A stretch of 64,000 nt of DNA from assembly GCA_034401795.1 (NCBI GenBank), contig CM067371.1, positions 79,052,470 through 79,116,469 of the forward strand. Reading direction: 5' to 3'. Below are positions 34,341 through 46,232 of the stretch, piece after piece. The stretch is from Chaetoderma sp. LZ-2023a. Its lineage: Eukaryota; Mollusca; Caudofoveata; Chaetodermatida; Chaetodermatidae. The notes under the pieces were generated by a model. It made no database searches and had not been told where the DNA came from. It was given only the letters and a program-made list of their open reading frames with translations. Within the stretch, counting starts at the first letter, position 1, and each line of letters opens with the position of its first letter. The position numbers and the translations under genes were made by a program.

Positions 34341-36535
34341 ATATAATTGAGTACCTGATCGCATATATCCATTGGCCTGTACACTTGTGATCTGATTCTA
34401 TGATCCCGTTCATATTATAGTGCAGTGATCATCGGATTATATCTGAAACGAGCAGGCCCATAAACTCTGCTGCGGACCAATCAAACTAGAATTGTGCTAT
34501 TAGAAGAAGTAACCCAATCTATTGAGAAATCATAACATAAAGTGTATTCCGCATTCTTGCCGATTTGCATTGCCAAATGTCTAGCTCCACTAAGTAAAAC
34601 TTTCAATACGCATTTCTATCTTAGATTATCACATGCAGTAGAAACATGCATGGCAAAATGTGCATATGGCTTCTAGCTTTAACTATTCTCATAGAAAGAC
34701 TACTTCGCAACATTTAAAACTTAACTAAGCAGTGGCTTATGGAGTTCTAGAGTGACCATTCACGGCATAATTCGAAATGTACAAGCTGATAATCCGGTTC
34801 TTAAATTTCAGAGATTGTCTAATTATTCTGCCATGTCGCCGGCACTAGGCTCTGGTGGGTTTAGTCTAATAACAACAAGGTTGTGCTAATCTGGATTCCA
34901 CATCCATAAACTGCATCAAGTCCAATAATCGTATGTACGTACCACATGGTACATTTTTAAAGTGACATCCGCCAAAATATTGTGTATTTGATTATGACGT
35001 CAGTTACTTGCGTGACATATGCGATCTATTCATTACTGAGATGTGTTTAAATTCGAGTACTTACGTAATTACTTAGGATGGACTTTCGAATTCACACAAC
35101 ATCGGCGCGATAAGAAAATGGTCATACCAACCCGCCCTTAAAGAATCACACCACAGATATGTTGTTTCTCCTGCAAGATTAATAATGACACCTATCAACT
35201 CATATACTTTCAGCATCTAAGATGCTTTAGATATATAGTTATTGCTATAGGTATTCATTCGTAATTAGCAATAAATATTTATTAGAGAAAAAGTAGTAAA
35301 CGTAAGAAAAGAAGACTTGAAGAAAAAAATTCAAGAATCAATTCCGTATAAATACAATTCAGTCCAATCCATCCATGTACAAAGAGCCCATACTCATTCT
35401 ATTCCTATGTAACTCTTAAGGATATTTTTTTTTTTTTTTACAGATTTAGTGTTCCTTTCTCCAGGCCGTTGCTGCACTAATTAACTTATAGATTACACAA
35501 TTGCCTTTATTCTTTGGCATCCATACAATCGTATTACCTTTTCTCTGATGAAGCACTAATATCTTCCTGCCGTTCGACTATGTGAAGGATATACATGCGG
35601 AAATAAATACCGATGTTTCTTATATAACTGAATTATCCTGGCATCTTTTGTCACGAGACAACTTTATAAATGTTGTTTTCGGCAGCAAATAGAAAATAGG
35701 CTGTCGGAAATCCTAATTGCACCGAGAAGTAAAAGCAAACATCGTTTGATTTAGTGAAAAGCGAAAGTGTGTCAATCTCCTCTGGAAATGTTTCAGCAAA
35801 TGTTAATTCTCGGCGTTGTTATTCATCAAATCATGATGAGTATATTGGAAGCCCTTTGACTGAAATGCATATCCATCGATAGCAGAAACAAGATTCCATT
35901 AAATTACTTAAAGCGGGCCAAACTACTAAATGGCTAAGGGCTTTCCATTCTTTATTCTGCACTCAATTTACCACAGATTAATCCATTTAGATTTTGAAGT
36001 TTATTGAAAACATAACATTTCCATTTTATAGTTAGTTGTTATCTCGCCTTTGATTTGCATGCATATTGTTACTGCTGGCATCAGTGTGATTAATATGTGT
36101 CTTACGTGTTATAAACTTGTACTATTCATGGTATGCCTCTAACGTTAAGCTATATTGTGTGTCATTCATTCATATAGTGGCAGCAACATTCGAATAACTT
36201 ATTTCAAAATGGATATGACTATAGCATCATCAACCGTGCCATATTAAACAACTTGAAACGTATATTTAAGCTTTCTGAAAACATGGTGTATTGATTTCCT
36301 ACCAGGGCCTTATTTTGTCTGTCTTTCTTTGTCAATCCTAACAATTCTTTGACTCCGTTTCCGCTACATTATGCTTGCAGTCGTCATTCAGACTCTTATT
36401 GCTTTTATGTGTCATCTCTCGATTATTGGTATGTCTGGTCGAATCCATAAGAACAAATACCCCAGGATCAATATCTGAATACATTTCAACATGATTGGAA
36501 GCTTTGGGCCATTTGAGACTTACATTCAAATACAG
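34040..36535 (+). repeat. LR1 long non-coding repeat, copy B
   Basis: It is paralogous to 1-3222 in the same orientation, ~34 kb away, without the 747-1380 PAL insertion. Matching landmarks include GGAGTTATAGAG/GGAGTTCTAGAG, ATTAGAGAAAAAGTA, GATGTTTCTTAT, TTATTGAAAACATAA and TTCATATAGTGGCAGCAACATT. A 14-base T run lies near 35429. No coding frame is conserved between copies A and B. Confidence 0.8.
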
Positions 36536-36979
36536 CACATTTTGATGCTTTGGATGTGGAAACCTTGTGTTTTCAACTTGTGTTTTCCTGCAGATCCTGC
36601 AGATTTCATTTCAAGAATAAAATTGCAATCCTATCTTGAAATAAAATCCAAGGGTCTGGACCATCATTGCTACTGTGACATATGACAGTGGGGTGGAACA
36701 GGCCTTTGGAACTCAACTCGACTAGGGAATGTGTGTTCTTCCAAGCTGGTGGCACGCACATTGCTAGTTAATATCTTAAGGCCCTATACACTCGTCTTAT
36801 CGCTACAGCATGCCCCGGTTTTGAAGAGAACGGGCAGTTTCTTGTAACCAGGAGACTTAGACTTTATGGGTGGCCACAGGCCGAAGTATAAAACCAATTA
36901 ATTGGTGATGGGGAAACCGTACAGCCGGAGGGATTCCCAAGGTATGTCTCTGATAGAACATGTGAGAGATTTGGCAGGC
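36536..36979. other. Unassigned DNA
   Basis: I recognise no gene or repeat. A short plus-strand stretch just before the PAL element (36905-36980, includes RRDSQGMSLIEHVRDLAGQW) is open and protein-like but unidentified. Confidence 0.3.
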
Positions 36980-37383
36980 CAATGGACCTTTCCATTTTAG
37001 CTATGCCCCGCCCGTCACCAGCTAGGCTCCACCCACACCTCGCCGTGTTGGGATCGATCGGTGCCTAAATGACATAGCTATCAATTTCCTGAAAACTATG
37101 CAGGGAAGCTGTTGAATATTTTATAACTAATTTGACTGGGTGCTGTTGCTGCCTATGTCAGCAACAGTGCCCAGTCAAATTAGTTTCAAAATAGTCAACA
37201 GAATATTTATTAAATAGTAAAAGCAAACAATTTGTACAACAACGGATAGACCGTCTTCAAATATGCGTTCCTGACGTACTTATCGACATCAGTCATGACG
37301 TCATTCATTATAGTGTCATTCTACACATCACGCAGTTCATTATGACGTCATATGATGGGTGGGTACTCTGGAAAGGTAAATTC
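36980..37383 (-). repeat. PAL foldback MITE-like element (full length)
   Basis: This is the most complete copy: AATGGACCTTTCCATTTTAG at one end and GGAAAGGTAAATT at the other. The hairpin core at 37109-37201 has ~45 bp arms around TGCCTATGTCA. TGACGTCA occurs at 37299 and 37346. The arms, the TAAATAGTAAAAGCAAACAA block and the CCGTCTTCAAATATGCGTTC block match 15015-15421. It is non-coding. Confidence 0.88.
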
Positions 37384-38085
37384 AGGGGATTTGCCTGCTT
37401 TGTCCAGTCTATCAGGTCCCCTCCAATTTTTGAATCTATTTAGCCTGCTGACTGGTTGCATTAACGTCTCTACCTTGCTAGTACTCGGGAAAACCGTGAA
37501 CCCTAGAATGAGCTGCTCCAGCCTCCATAGGTAGATCAGTGCTAGGGCCGTTCTATTAGAACCCATACTATTTGTACTATTTGATTACGACATACTATAT
37601 GCCTCATAATGAATTATGTGGTGACTATCCTTGCTGGTGCCTGATTAAAATGTGTTATTGTTTTTATAGCACATAGACGTTCGTGAAAATAAGTAGGCCA
37701 GTTTTCTTTCAAGAGGTTATCATGAACAGGGCCCATAACACACAGGCGTGTTACTTTCATAAGTAAACGAGACTAATTTCCCCATCTATCCCCAGAACAA
37801 TACGAGTTTTTGTTTTGCCCAAAGCATGTATCTGAGTCCAGACCAACACGCTTAACAATGCCAGATACAGAACTAAGGAATCTGAACATGCAATGTTGCT
37901 ATTTCGCAGTTACCTCTACTATCCTGCCCTACATGCCATATATAGCAAGCAGCATCATGATTACCAGGTGGTGAGGCTATACGTTGCCAGTTTGCGGCAA
38001 CAAAAGAGCAAGGACATAGTAAGTTGAGGACAAAGTAAAATCTATGATGACTTATTTGGGCCATCGCGCATCGCTCTCCAGATAC
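37384..38085. other. Unassigned DNA
   Basis: I see no gene or named repeat. Frames on the minus strand extend out of the downstream minisatellite. Confidence 0.35.
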
Positions 38086-38410
38086 TTGCCACGATGGAGC
38101 GATGGAGCGATGGTACGATGCGATGGCACGATGGTGCGATGCGATAAGACGATGGTGTGATGCGATGTATCGATGGTACGATGCGATGCACGATGATGCG
38201 ATGCGATGCCACGATGGTGCGATGTGATGATCCGATGGTGCTATGCGATGGAGCGATGGTACAATGCAATGGAGCGATGGTGCTATGCGATGAACGATGG
38301 TGCGATGCGATGCCACGATGGTGCGATGTGATGGAGCGATGGGGCTATGGGGAGATGAGGCGATGGTGCGATGGAGCTATGGAGAGATGGAGCGCTGGAG
38401 CGTGGTACAA
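38086..38410. repeat. GATGCGATGG-type minisatellite
   Basis: Units of GATGGAGC, GATGGTGC and GATGCGATGC recur every 8-10 bp for about 320 bp, with longer-range echoes. Overlapping frames on both strands (for example His/Ser/Ile-rich on the minus strand) are artefacts. Confidence 0.9.
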
Positions 38411-38529
38411 TGGAATGTTACAATGCAAACACCATCTTATACGCATGCACATTTCAAAACGAGGAGCCTCTCTTTCAACTCAGTCATTTTGTCAATAGTC
38501 ACTTGTTCACTCCTTCACTTCACCTTACT

Positions 38530-38562
38530 ACACACGCACACGCGCACGCACACACACACACA

Positions 38563-38617
<55 letters not shown>

Positions 38618-38700
38618 GCACATACAGAGACACAGTGCATATATAGACGCACGCACGCACGCACGCACGCCCCCCCCCCCCACACACACACACGCGCGCG
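38530..38700. repeat. (AC)n/(ACGC)n microsatellite with poly-C
   Basis: CACACGCG and ACGC repeats are followed by another ACGC block, a run of ten C at 38671 and CACACGCGCG. The 193-codon plus frame is repeat-driven. Confidence 0.95.
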
Positions 38701-40655
38701 CATGCATGTACCCACATACACACGCAAGCACTACGGACGCAGACACGCACGCAGACACGCACATGGGCACACTTATATGTTAGCTGAGGCCATGTACGGA
38801 ACTAACAAATCTCTCGCTCGGATAGAACGGAGTGACAGACAAACGGACATACATACATACATACATAGAACATGTTAAGGACTAGGACAGTTATATAGGT
38901 AATCTACCAGAGTGCACCTCCGATGTCGTCATTCAGTGCTATCTCAGAAAGCCTGGTTACCGGTTATTAGCCTGGTTGTCTATGTGGTTCAGACGGTAGA
39001 TTTAAGCCTATTCATTATATTAAATGAATAATAAATTACAACAATGGCGGACTCACGACCAAACCAACTCGCATAATCTATCAAGCCCCTGATAGAAGAG
39101 CAAACCACACTTTAATATACTGCTGACTAGGCTTGAGATATTTGAGCTGGGGATAGTCAAACCAAAGACCACCAAGACGCACCGCCAATAGCAGATCTGA
39201 TGACACTGCTGGCATCGACTGGCACACACTGAAGAACTGCAGACGCTTCTGTTGAGCCATGTGGCCCAGCAGTCCTGAGATCTGGGCTGAGTTCGGTCAT
39301 AATGAAATTCTAGTTGCCGATGAAGATGTGGCCAGAAATGACACTGAAATGGCACGCCTGCTTACAGAAGGCAACGTTATCTGGGGCAGGGTACTGAGCG
39401 TACATGCTTCAATCAGCGGTGCAAACAGTCACCACCTGCTGATGATCCTAATCGTGATCAAACAAATACGTAATCACTACCCGCATCTACACGATGTGGT
39501 TACACCTAGGCGTCTCCAGGTGCATTAGCTACGTCCACTCGGCAGATCGCTGAAGTATCTGCCAACTGTCGCATTGCAGATGTGTGTGTTCACAGAATAT
39601 GATCGAGAGCCTCACAACCTGGACCAACCCTCTGATAACATGACATGGTGACTAAGTCTAGACGGGCGGGCCGGGAAAGGGCGGGGTTGGCAAAATGGTG
39701 ATGCTGCTGCTGTCATTTTAGCTGAACTCGCATGCATCCTGGAGGATGTGCTCCATCATGAGGTATGGTCCAGCTACATGGAATTGCCCATCACATTATT
39801 GCCGATGAACTTCCATACAAAACGCTGCTATTTCCAGCCATGTTGTCTCTCTGTTCCCACCTCAAGGACATTTGAATATCCACAATGAATGCAACTCCAT
39901 CCTCCTGTTCACTCTGATAGCACGTGGAGTGCCTTTAAAAACAATTTAATCTGAAAGGAGCTGTAGTCAGTGGACCAAGCACTATATACCATCAGTATAG
40001 TGAGGAATGACTTTCTGAAATCCATGGTGGCAGCATGTCCTCTCTGCTACGATACCAAATCATGATACCTGTAGACGAGATGTCTGCAGCAAAAGGACAA
40101 TGGTAATTTGCTGGGCGTATATGTGCCGAATAGGTTACCGCACTTTACCGTTCTTTTCCAACTGTGAGATAATGATTGACGTTATGCCACATATCTTGAG
40201 ATGCTGGAGTAGAGACAGGTCGGAAGCACCGAAGTTGGCAAATGTGTGCTTGCGTGAGTGCGTGCATGTGTGCCTTCATGTGCACGTGTGCGCGTGCGTG
40301 TATGCGCTTCTACGAGGTTTGAAAATAGTTGCATGGAAAATTATGGTTATGATGTTGTATGGAGGTTTTTAAAATATGATTAGACTGTAATGTATAACCG
40401 ACAAACGAGAACATACCAAGGATTTCTTCAATAAACTGCATACAGTTGTAAGCCACAACACGTGGGTTATTATTTGTCCTACCAACATTCAGCCATAGCA
40501 TTCGCCTCGAGAACCTTAAACTTAAAAGTAAGCATTAGCAATAAGTCAATAAATATATAAACTGATACAGTACAATACTGCCACATTACATTACCTACAT
40601 AGCAAAACAAAAAGTTTTCAAAATACGTTCAACACAATAACATGACGTCACTTCC
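38701..40655. other. Unassigned DNA of more balanced base composition
   Basis: 38.9-40.1 kb is less AT-rich than most of the window and contains a 90-codon plus frame (39259-39528) and an overlapping 101-codon minus frame. I recognise neither. A TGTGCG-rich bit lies at about 40250-40300. It could be unique host DNA or an old element; no exon can be supported. Confidence 0.3.
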
Positions 40656-40750
40656 GTCCGGCTCACTAGCATATTAGGTCCCACCCACTTCCAGTTCATG
40701 CCCATATATGGCAGTGCGTAGGCCATAATATGCTAATGAGCTGACCGGAC
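40656..40750. repeat. Imperfect inverted repeat at the array border
   Basis: GTCCGGCTCACTAGCATATTA (40656 onward) pairs with TAATATGCTAATGAGC and GACCGGAC (ending 40750) around a ~40 bp loop. A TGACGTCA site lies just outside at 40643. Confidence 0.6.
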
Positions 40751-40754
40751 CGGC

Positions 40755-40965
40755 TAAGATGGCTAACATAGAATAGATCTACCTACTATTGCCACAGTTG
40801 CTGGCTAACATGGTTAACGTGGCTAAGATGTAATAGATCTACCTACCATTGCCACAGAACTGTTGCTGGTTAACGTAGCTAACATGAAATGAATCTACCT
40901 ACTATAGCAACAGTTTCTGGCTAACATGGCTACTACAGTTGTTGGCTAACGTGGCTAACTTGACT
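40755..40965. repeat. ~60 bp tandem repeat (GGCTAACATGG)
   Basis: Three diverged units share (A/T)ATAGATCTACCTAC(T/C)ATTGCCACAG-type sequence followed by CTGGCTAACATGG and TAACGTGGCTAA. The AGATCT boxes start at about 40774 and 40834, with a decayed one at 40890. It leads directly into the telomere-like array. Confidence 0.65.
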
Positions 40966-40967
40966 AA

Positions 40968-43900
40968 CATTAGGATTAGGTTTAGGTTAGATTGCATGGC
41001 TAACATGGCTAACATGCTGGCTAAAGTTAAGGTTAGTGTTAGGTTTATGTTTCGGTTAGGATTAGGTTTAGCTTTAGCGTTTAGGTTTGGTTTAGATTTA
41101 TGGTTATATTAATGTTTAGGTTCGGGTTAGTGTTAGGGTAAGGTTTAGTGTTAGGTTTAATGTTAGGCTTAGGTTCAGGGTTAGGGTTAATGTTAGTGCT
41201 AAGTTTAGGTTTAGGTTATATTTATGTTTATGTTTATGGTTAGGTTAGGATTAGGGTTGGAGTTACACGTAGGGTTAGGTTTAGATTAGGTTTAGGCTTA
41301 GCGTTGGGGTTGGATTTAGTCTTAAGCTTATGGTTAGGTTTGGATTTAGGTATAGAGATCAAGATAGGGTTAGGTTTAGACATAGTTTTAGTGTTAGGTT
41401 TAGTGTTATGGCTAGGGTTAGTGTTAACGTAATGTTTAGGTTAGGGTTAGGTTGAGCTTTAGATTTAAGTTCATAATGAGGGGTAGGTTTAGCTTTAGAG
41501 TTATGTCCAGGGTGAAGACTAAGTTAGCTTTAGATTTAGGTTTGGTTTAGGTTTATGGTTAGGTTTAGCTTTATGGTTAGGTTTAAAGTTAGTATGGTTA
41601 GGGTTAGATTGAGGTTCAGGGCTAGGGTTCCATACGGGTTAGAGTTTGGTTTAGGTTTAGGTTTACGTTTAGCGGTAGCCTTACGGTTAGAGTTGGAGTT
41701 AGGTTAGGTTATGTTATGTTATGGTTATGTTTATGTTTAGGTTAGCGTTACTGTTAGGGCTAGACTTAGTGTTAGGGTTATGCCTAGGATTACAGTTCTG
41801 ATTAGGGTTAGGCTTAGCACTAGGGTTAGGGTTAGGGTTACGATTAGGTTAGAGTTAGGGTTACTATTAGGGTTAAGCTTAGTGATATGGTTACGTTTAG
41901 GGTTAGGTTTAATGTTACGCCTACTGTTAGGGTTAGGGCTAGGGTTAGGGTTAGGGCTAGCATTATGCTTAGGGTTAGGTTAGGGTCACAGTTAGGGTTA
42001 GGGTTATGGTTAGGTTAGGGTTAAGGTTAGTGTTAGGGTTAGGGTTAGGGTTAGGGTTAGGGTTAAGGTTATGGTTAAGGTTATGGTTAAGGTCAGAGTT
42101 TTGGTTTATGATTAGGGTTAGGATTAGTGGTAGCATGAAGGTTAGGGTTTGGTTTAGGTAAGGGTTTAGGTTTAGGGTAAGGTTGGTTTTAGGGTTAGGG
42201 TTAGGGCTGTGATTAGGGTTAGGTTTAGGATTAGCATTACAGTTAGAGTTAGAGCTAGGTTACGGTTAGTGTTAGATTAGAGTTACTGTTAGATTAGGGC
42301 TAGTGTTAGGGTTCGTATGCATGCAACCATGCATGATAACGACTATGGGTATGGTTCCAGTTTTGGTTATGGTTAGTATTTCGGTTACATTTGGTGCTAG
42401 GGTTAGGGTTAGGGTTATTGCTAGGGTTATTGTTAGGATTTAGGGTTAGGTGTAGGGTGTTAGGGGTAAGGTTAATGTTAGGCTTAGGGTTAGGGTTGGG
42501 TTAGGTTGGGTTAGGGTTAAGGCTAAGGTTAGTGTTAGTGTTAGTGTTAGTGTTAGTGTTAGTGTTAGTGTTAGCGTTAGGGTTAGATTTAGGCTTAGGC
42601 TTAGGCTTAGGCTTAGGTTTAGGGTTAGTGTTATGATTCGGGTTAGGGTTAGGGTTAAGGTTAGGCTTAGCACTATGCTTAGGCTTAGTGTTGAGCTATG
42701 GTTATGGTTAGACTTAGTGTTAGGGTTACGGCTATGGCTACAGTTACAGTTAGGATTAGGGTCAGGGCTAGGGTTGCGATTAGGGTAAGGGTTATGGTTA
42801 GTGTTCATATTGGTGTCATAGTTATGGTTATGGTTAGACTTAGGGCTAGGGTTAGGCTTAGGTTTACGATTAGGTTAGGTTTATGTCTACGGCTAGGGTT
42901 AAGCTTAGTGCTATGGCTACGGTTCGGGTTAGACTTAGTGTTAGGGCTATAGCTAGGGTTACAGTTAGGCTTAGGGTTATGGTTAGAGTTAGGGTTATGG
43001 CCAGGGTTAGGGTTAGGTTAGGGTTATTCCTGGTTAGGGTTAGGGTTACGACTAAGTTTAAGGCCAGGGGTCGCATTAGGTTTAGGGTAATAGTTAGGTT
43101 AGGGTTAGTGTTAGCTTAGGGTTAGTGTTAGGATTCGCATGCACGCATGCATGTACTCACACATTAAGGTTCGTGATAGGGTTATGGTTAGGGTTACAGT
43201 TAGTGTTAGGGTTACTGTTAGGGTTAGGCTTGCGTTAGGGTAAGCATTATGGTTTGGCTTAGTGCTAGGTTTAAGGTTATGGTTAGCGCTAGCATTAGGC
43301 TTATGCTTAGAGTACGGATTGGATTACGGTTACTGGTAGAGTTACTGTTAGCTTTAGGGGGTGGTTTATGGTTGTGTTATGGTTATGGTTGGACGTAGTG
43401 TTAGCGCTATGGATAGGGTTACAGTTAGGGTTAGGGCTATGGTAAGGTTTACGGTTATGGCTAGGGTTATGGTTATGCTTAGTGTTCGGGGGAGTGTTAC
43501 AGTTAGTGTTAGTGTTAGGGTTAGGACTATCGCTCGTGTTAGGGCTACGATTAGTTTAGGGCTATCGCTATGGTTAGGGTTAAGCTTACTGCTAGGTCTA
43601 TGGTTAGCGTTAGGGTTAGTGTTATGGTTAGTGTTAGGGTTAGGGTTAGGGTTAGGGCTAAGGCTAGAGCTAGCATCAGGGTTAGGGCTAGGTTAGTGTT
43701 AATGTTAGTGTTAGTGTTAGTGTTGGGGTTAGGGCTAGGGTTAGGGTTAGGGTTAGGATTACGTTTAGTTTAGGGTTAGGCGTAGGGTTAGGTCTACGCT
43801 GAGTGTTAAGTTTATGGGTAGTATTTATGGTTAGAGTTAGAGTTAGGTTAGGGTTAGTGTTAGGTTAGGTTTAGTGTTAGGGTTCGCATGCACGCATCCA

Positions 43901-44144
43901 TGCACACACGCAGTAGGGTTAGTGCTAGGGTTATGGTTAAGATTTCGGTTAGTGTTAGGGTTACTGTTAGGGTTAGGTTTAAGGTTAGTGTTAGGGGTTA
44001 GTGTTAGGGTTAGGTTTTGTGTTAGGATTAGATTTAGTTTAGGGTTTGGCTATGGTTAGGATTATGGTTAGTGTATGCGTTATCATTCGGGTTGGTGCCC
44101 GGGCTAGCGCTATGGTTAGGGTTGGGGTTAGTGCTAGGGTTAGG

Positions 44145-44147
<3 letters not shown>
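40968..44147 (+). repeat. Telomere-like degenerate array, left arm, TTAGGG polarity
   Basis: About 3.2 kb of hexamer-spaced variants: TTAGGG, TTAGGT, TTAGTG, TTATGG, CTAGGG and GTTAGC. The longest perfect TTAGGG run I noticed is about five units (42033-42064). There is a TTAGTG run of seven units (42528-42569). CATGCATG-rich punctuation blocks lie near 42310, 43131 and 43885. All long open frames here (Val/Arg, Leu/Gly or Thr/Leu repeats) are hexamer artefacts. Real telomeres are near-perfect, so this is interstitial or subtelomeric DNA. Confidence 0.93.
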
Positions 44148-44204
<57 letters not shown>

Positions 44205-44345
44205 CTTTATTTCAAGAGGGTACATCGTCAGTGGCCTGATGTTCCCGAGGCCCTCAAAACATATATACACTATGTACAATAATATATAATTATTTACACG
44301 CCAGGTATGTACAAATAGACATGTGTACAATAATTGCACTTACAC
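44148..44345 (-). mobile_element. Non-LTR retrotransposon 3' end with (ATT)n tail inside the array
   Basis: On the minus strand a 3' untranslated-like segment (GGGCCTCGGGAACATCAGGC, then CCCTCTTGAAATAAAG) ends in about 18 ATT units (44148-44204) that abut telomere-like sequence directly. The AAATAAAG-(ATT)n end is typical of CR1/L2-type elements. The coding part is truncated away. No target duplication is recognisable because the target is itself repetitive. Confidence 0.65.
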
Positions 44346-44480
44346 GCACGCATGCACGCACTCGCTGAGACACGCAGGCGGGCGGGCAGGCAAGCATACA
44401 GCAAGGCAGGCAGGCAGGCAAACATGTAGGGAGGTAGACAGGCAGACTTATACTAGTTGCGAGTCTCTTCAAGGTAACAG
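44346..44480. repeat. GCAG-rich microsatellite
   Basis: GGCAGGCAGGCA and GGGCGGGC units with CACGCACGCA at the left. Confidence 0.7.
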
Positions 44481-44602
44481 GTAAGCTGTTAAAAATATTT
44501 TGGGAAACTAATTTGACCGGACGCTGTAGCTACCTAAGGCAGCATCTGCCTCCAGCCATATTAGCCACAAAATATTAAACAGAATATTTATTAAATCATA
44601 CA
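44481..44602 (-). repeat. PAL hairpin core remnant within the array interruption
   Basis: AGCTGTTAAAAATATTTTGG, AACTAATTTGAC, a degraded centre (GCTACCTAAGGCAGC), ATTAGCCACAAAATATT and CAGAATATTTATTAAAT follow the PAL order. Confidence 0.7.
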
Positions 44603-44705
44603 TGTTCAAGTTCACTTTATATAAATGTACATAACGACTGTGGTGGTAGAGTATTTGCAGTACAGTAATAATTACATGTGTGTAATATTCATAATTCTAT
44701 GATTC

Positions 44706-44706
44706 G

Positions 44707-44761
<55 letters not shown>

Positions 44762-44991
44762 CAGCAGTAGTAGTAGCAGTAGCAGTAGTAGCAGCAGTGG
44801 TAGTAGTAGCAGCAGCACCAGCGGCGGCGGCGTTTGGCGGCGGCGGCAGCGGCGCCGGCAGCGGTGGTAGTAGCAGCAGTAGCAGTAGTAGCAGTAGTAG
44901 CAGTAGTAGCAGTAGTAGCAGTAGTAGTAGCAGTAGTAGCAGTAGTAGCAGTAGTAGTAGTAGTAGCAGCCGTACTAGCAGTAGCAGTAGC

Positions 44992-45068
<77 letters not shown>

Positions 45069-45070
45069 CG
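44706..45070. repeat. Compound trinucleotide microsatellite (AGT/AGC/GGC)n
   Basis: About 365 bp of AGT repeats with AGC and GCGGCG blocks in the middle. It has the same composition and internal order as 4149-4412. Frames here are Ser, Ala/Val or Thr/Tyr homopolymer artefacts. Confidence 0.95.
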
Positions 45071-45251
45071 ATTGTAATAGTAAAAGTCATTTTTTTTTCA
45101 TCCTAGCCCTTAATTATCGTATTATAATTGTCCCAAAGGAAAGCCTGGCACGTGTCTAAGACCATTTTGAATCCCAAAGCGTATTCGTCTCTTCAGATGA
45201 CCAAAACTTTGTCTCCAAGGCAGATGTGGCAATGAAACGAAGAAGAACAGA
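45071..45251. other. Short non-repetitive segment
   Basis: This ~180 bp segment matches nothing I recognise. It lies between the trinucleotide array and the tail of the next non-LTR fragment. Confidence 0.3.
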
Positions 45252-45259
45252 TTATTATT

Positions 45260-45290
<31 letters not shown>

Positions 45291-45730
45291 TTATTAGATG
45301 TTCATCTATCTTGTATGTTTGATGTGAATGACCTAAGTGTTGACGAATGCTTAGTATTTATTGGTACAGAATTCCACATTTGCGTTGCCATGTATGTGAA
45401 ACTGTACCTCCCGTAATCTGTTCTTATTTTTGGAGGCTTTAATAGACTGTTCGTCTTCGACCGTAAATTTCGAGAATGCGTGTCTTCTACCAACGTAAAC
45501 ATGTCTTTCATGTAGATAGGTGCAAGGCCGTTTAATGATTTATATATCATGATATTGGTCTTAATTGACATTCTCCGAGTTAATGTTGTCCAGTTCAATG
45601 TTTCGTACATTTCTTGTGATGGGGTCCTATAGGGTACTTCTAATATTATTCTAGCTGCACGTTTTTGTAATTTTTCAAGCTTATTTAGCAATGTAGGAGT
45701 ACCGGTATAGTACACAAGACAACTAGTTAG
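45252..45730 (-). pseudogene. CR1/L2-like non-LTR retrotransposon, C-terminal fragment with (ATT/AAT)n tail
   Basis: Minus-strand reading from 45722 to a stop at 45302 encodes about 140 residues with the typical C-terminal pattern of CR1-like reverse transcriptase proteins: LEKLQKRAARIIL, TPSQEMYETLNW, YKSLNGLAPIYM, HSRNLRS and GRYSFTYMATQMWNSVP. The stop is followed by a short 3' region and an AAT-type tail at 45252-45299. The frame is uninterrupted over this part, so insertion is fairly recent. The catalytic domain and endonuclease are truncated away. Its 5' break falls exactly where TTAGGG-like DNA resumes, and the open frame continues artificially into that array. Confidence 0.88.
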
Positions 45731-46232
45731 GGCTAGGCATATGCATAGGGTTAGGGTTAGGGTTAACTTTAACTTTAGGGTTAGGGTCAGGGTTAGGGCT
45801 ACGGCTAGGGTTAGGTTTAGCGTTATAGTTCTGGTCAAGGTTAGGGTTAAGGTTACTGGTAGTGTTACTGTTAGCTTTAGGGTTAGGGTTGGGCTTAGGT
45901 TATGGTTAAGCTTAGGCTATGTGCTATGGCTAGGGTTACAGCTATGGTTAGGGTTAGGGTTAGGGTTATGATTATGGTTTGTGGTAGGTTTAGGGTTAGG
46001 TTTGATGTTATGGTTATAGATAGGGTTATGGTTTGGGTTAGGGCTAAGGTGATGGTTAGGGTTTCGATTAGGTTATGGTTACTTTTAGGGTTAATCTCAC
46101 TGCTAACTTTACGGTTTTGCTTTGGGTTAGTGTTAGTGTTAGGGTTAGTGTTAGGGTTGGTGTTAGGGTTATGGTTAGGGTTAGGGGTTAGGGTTAGGGT
46201 TAGGGTTAGTGTTATTGTTAGGTTTGGGGCTA
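45731..46232 (+). repeat. Telomere-like degenerate array, left arm continued
   Basis: Same TTAGGG polarity and variant mix as before the interruption, with several perfect TTAGGG runs of 3-4 units. It ends at GTTAGGTTTGGGGC. Confidence 0.92.

Noticed and set aside
38297..38878. 193-codon frame over the GATG minisatellite and ACGC tract
   Set aside because: It is entirely composed of two simple repeats plus short flanks.
40968..46232. Functional chromosome end
   Set aside because: Repeats are highly degenerate, both sides continue into non-telomeric DNA, and polarity switches inside. This is interstitial or subtelomeric sequence.
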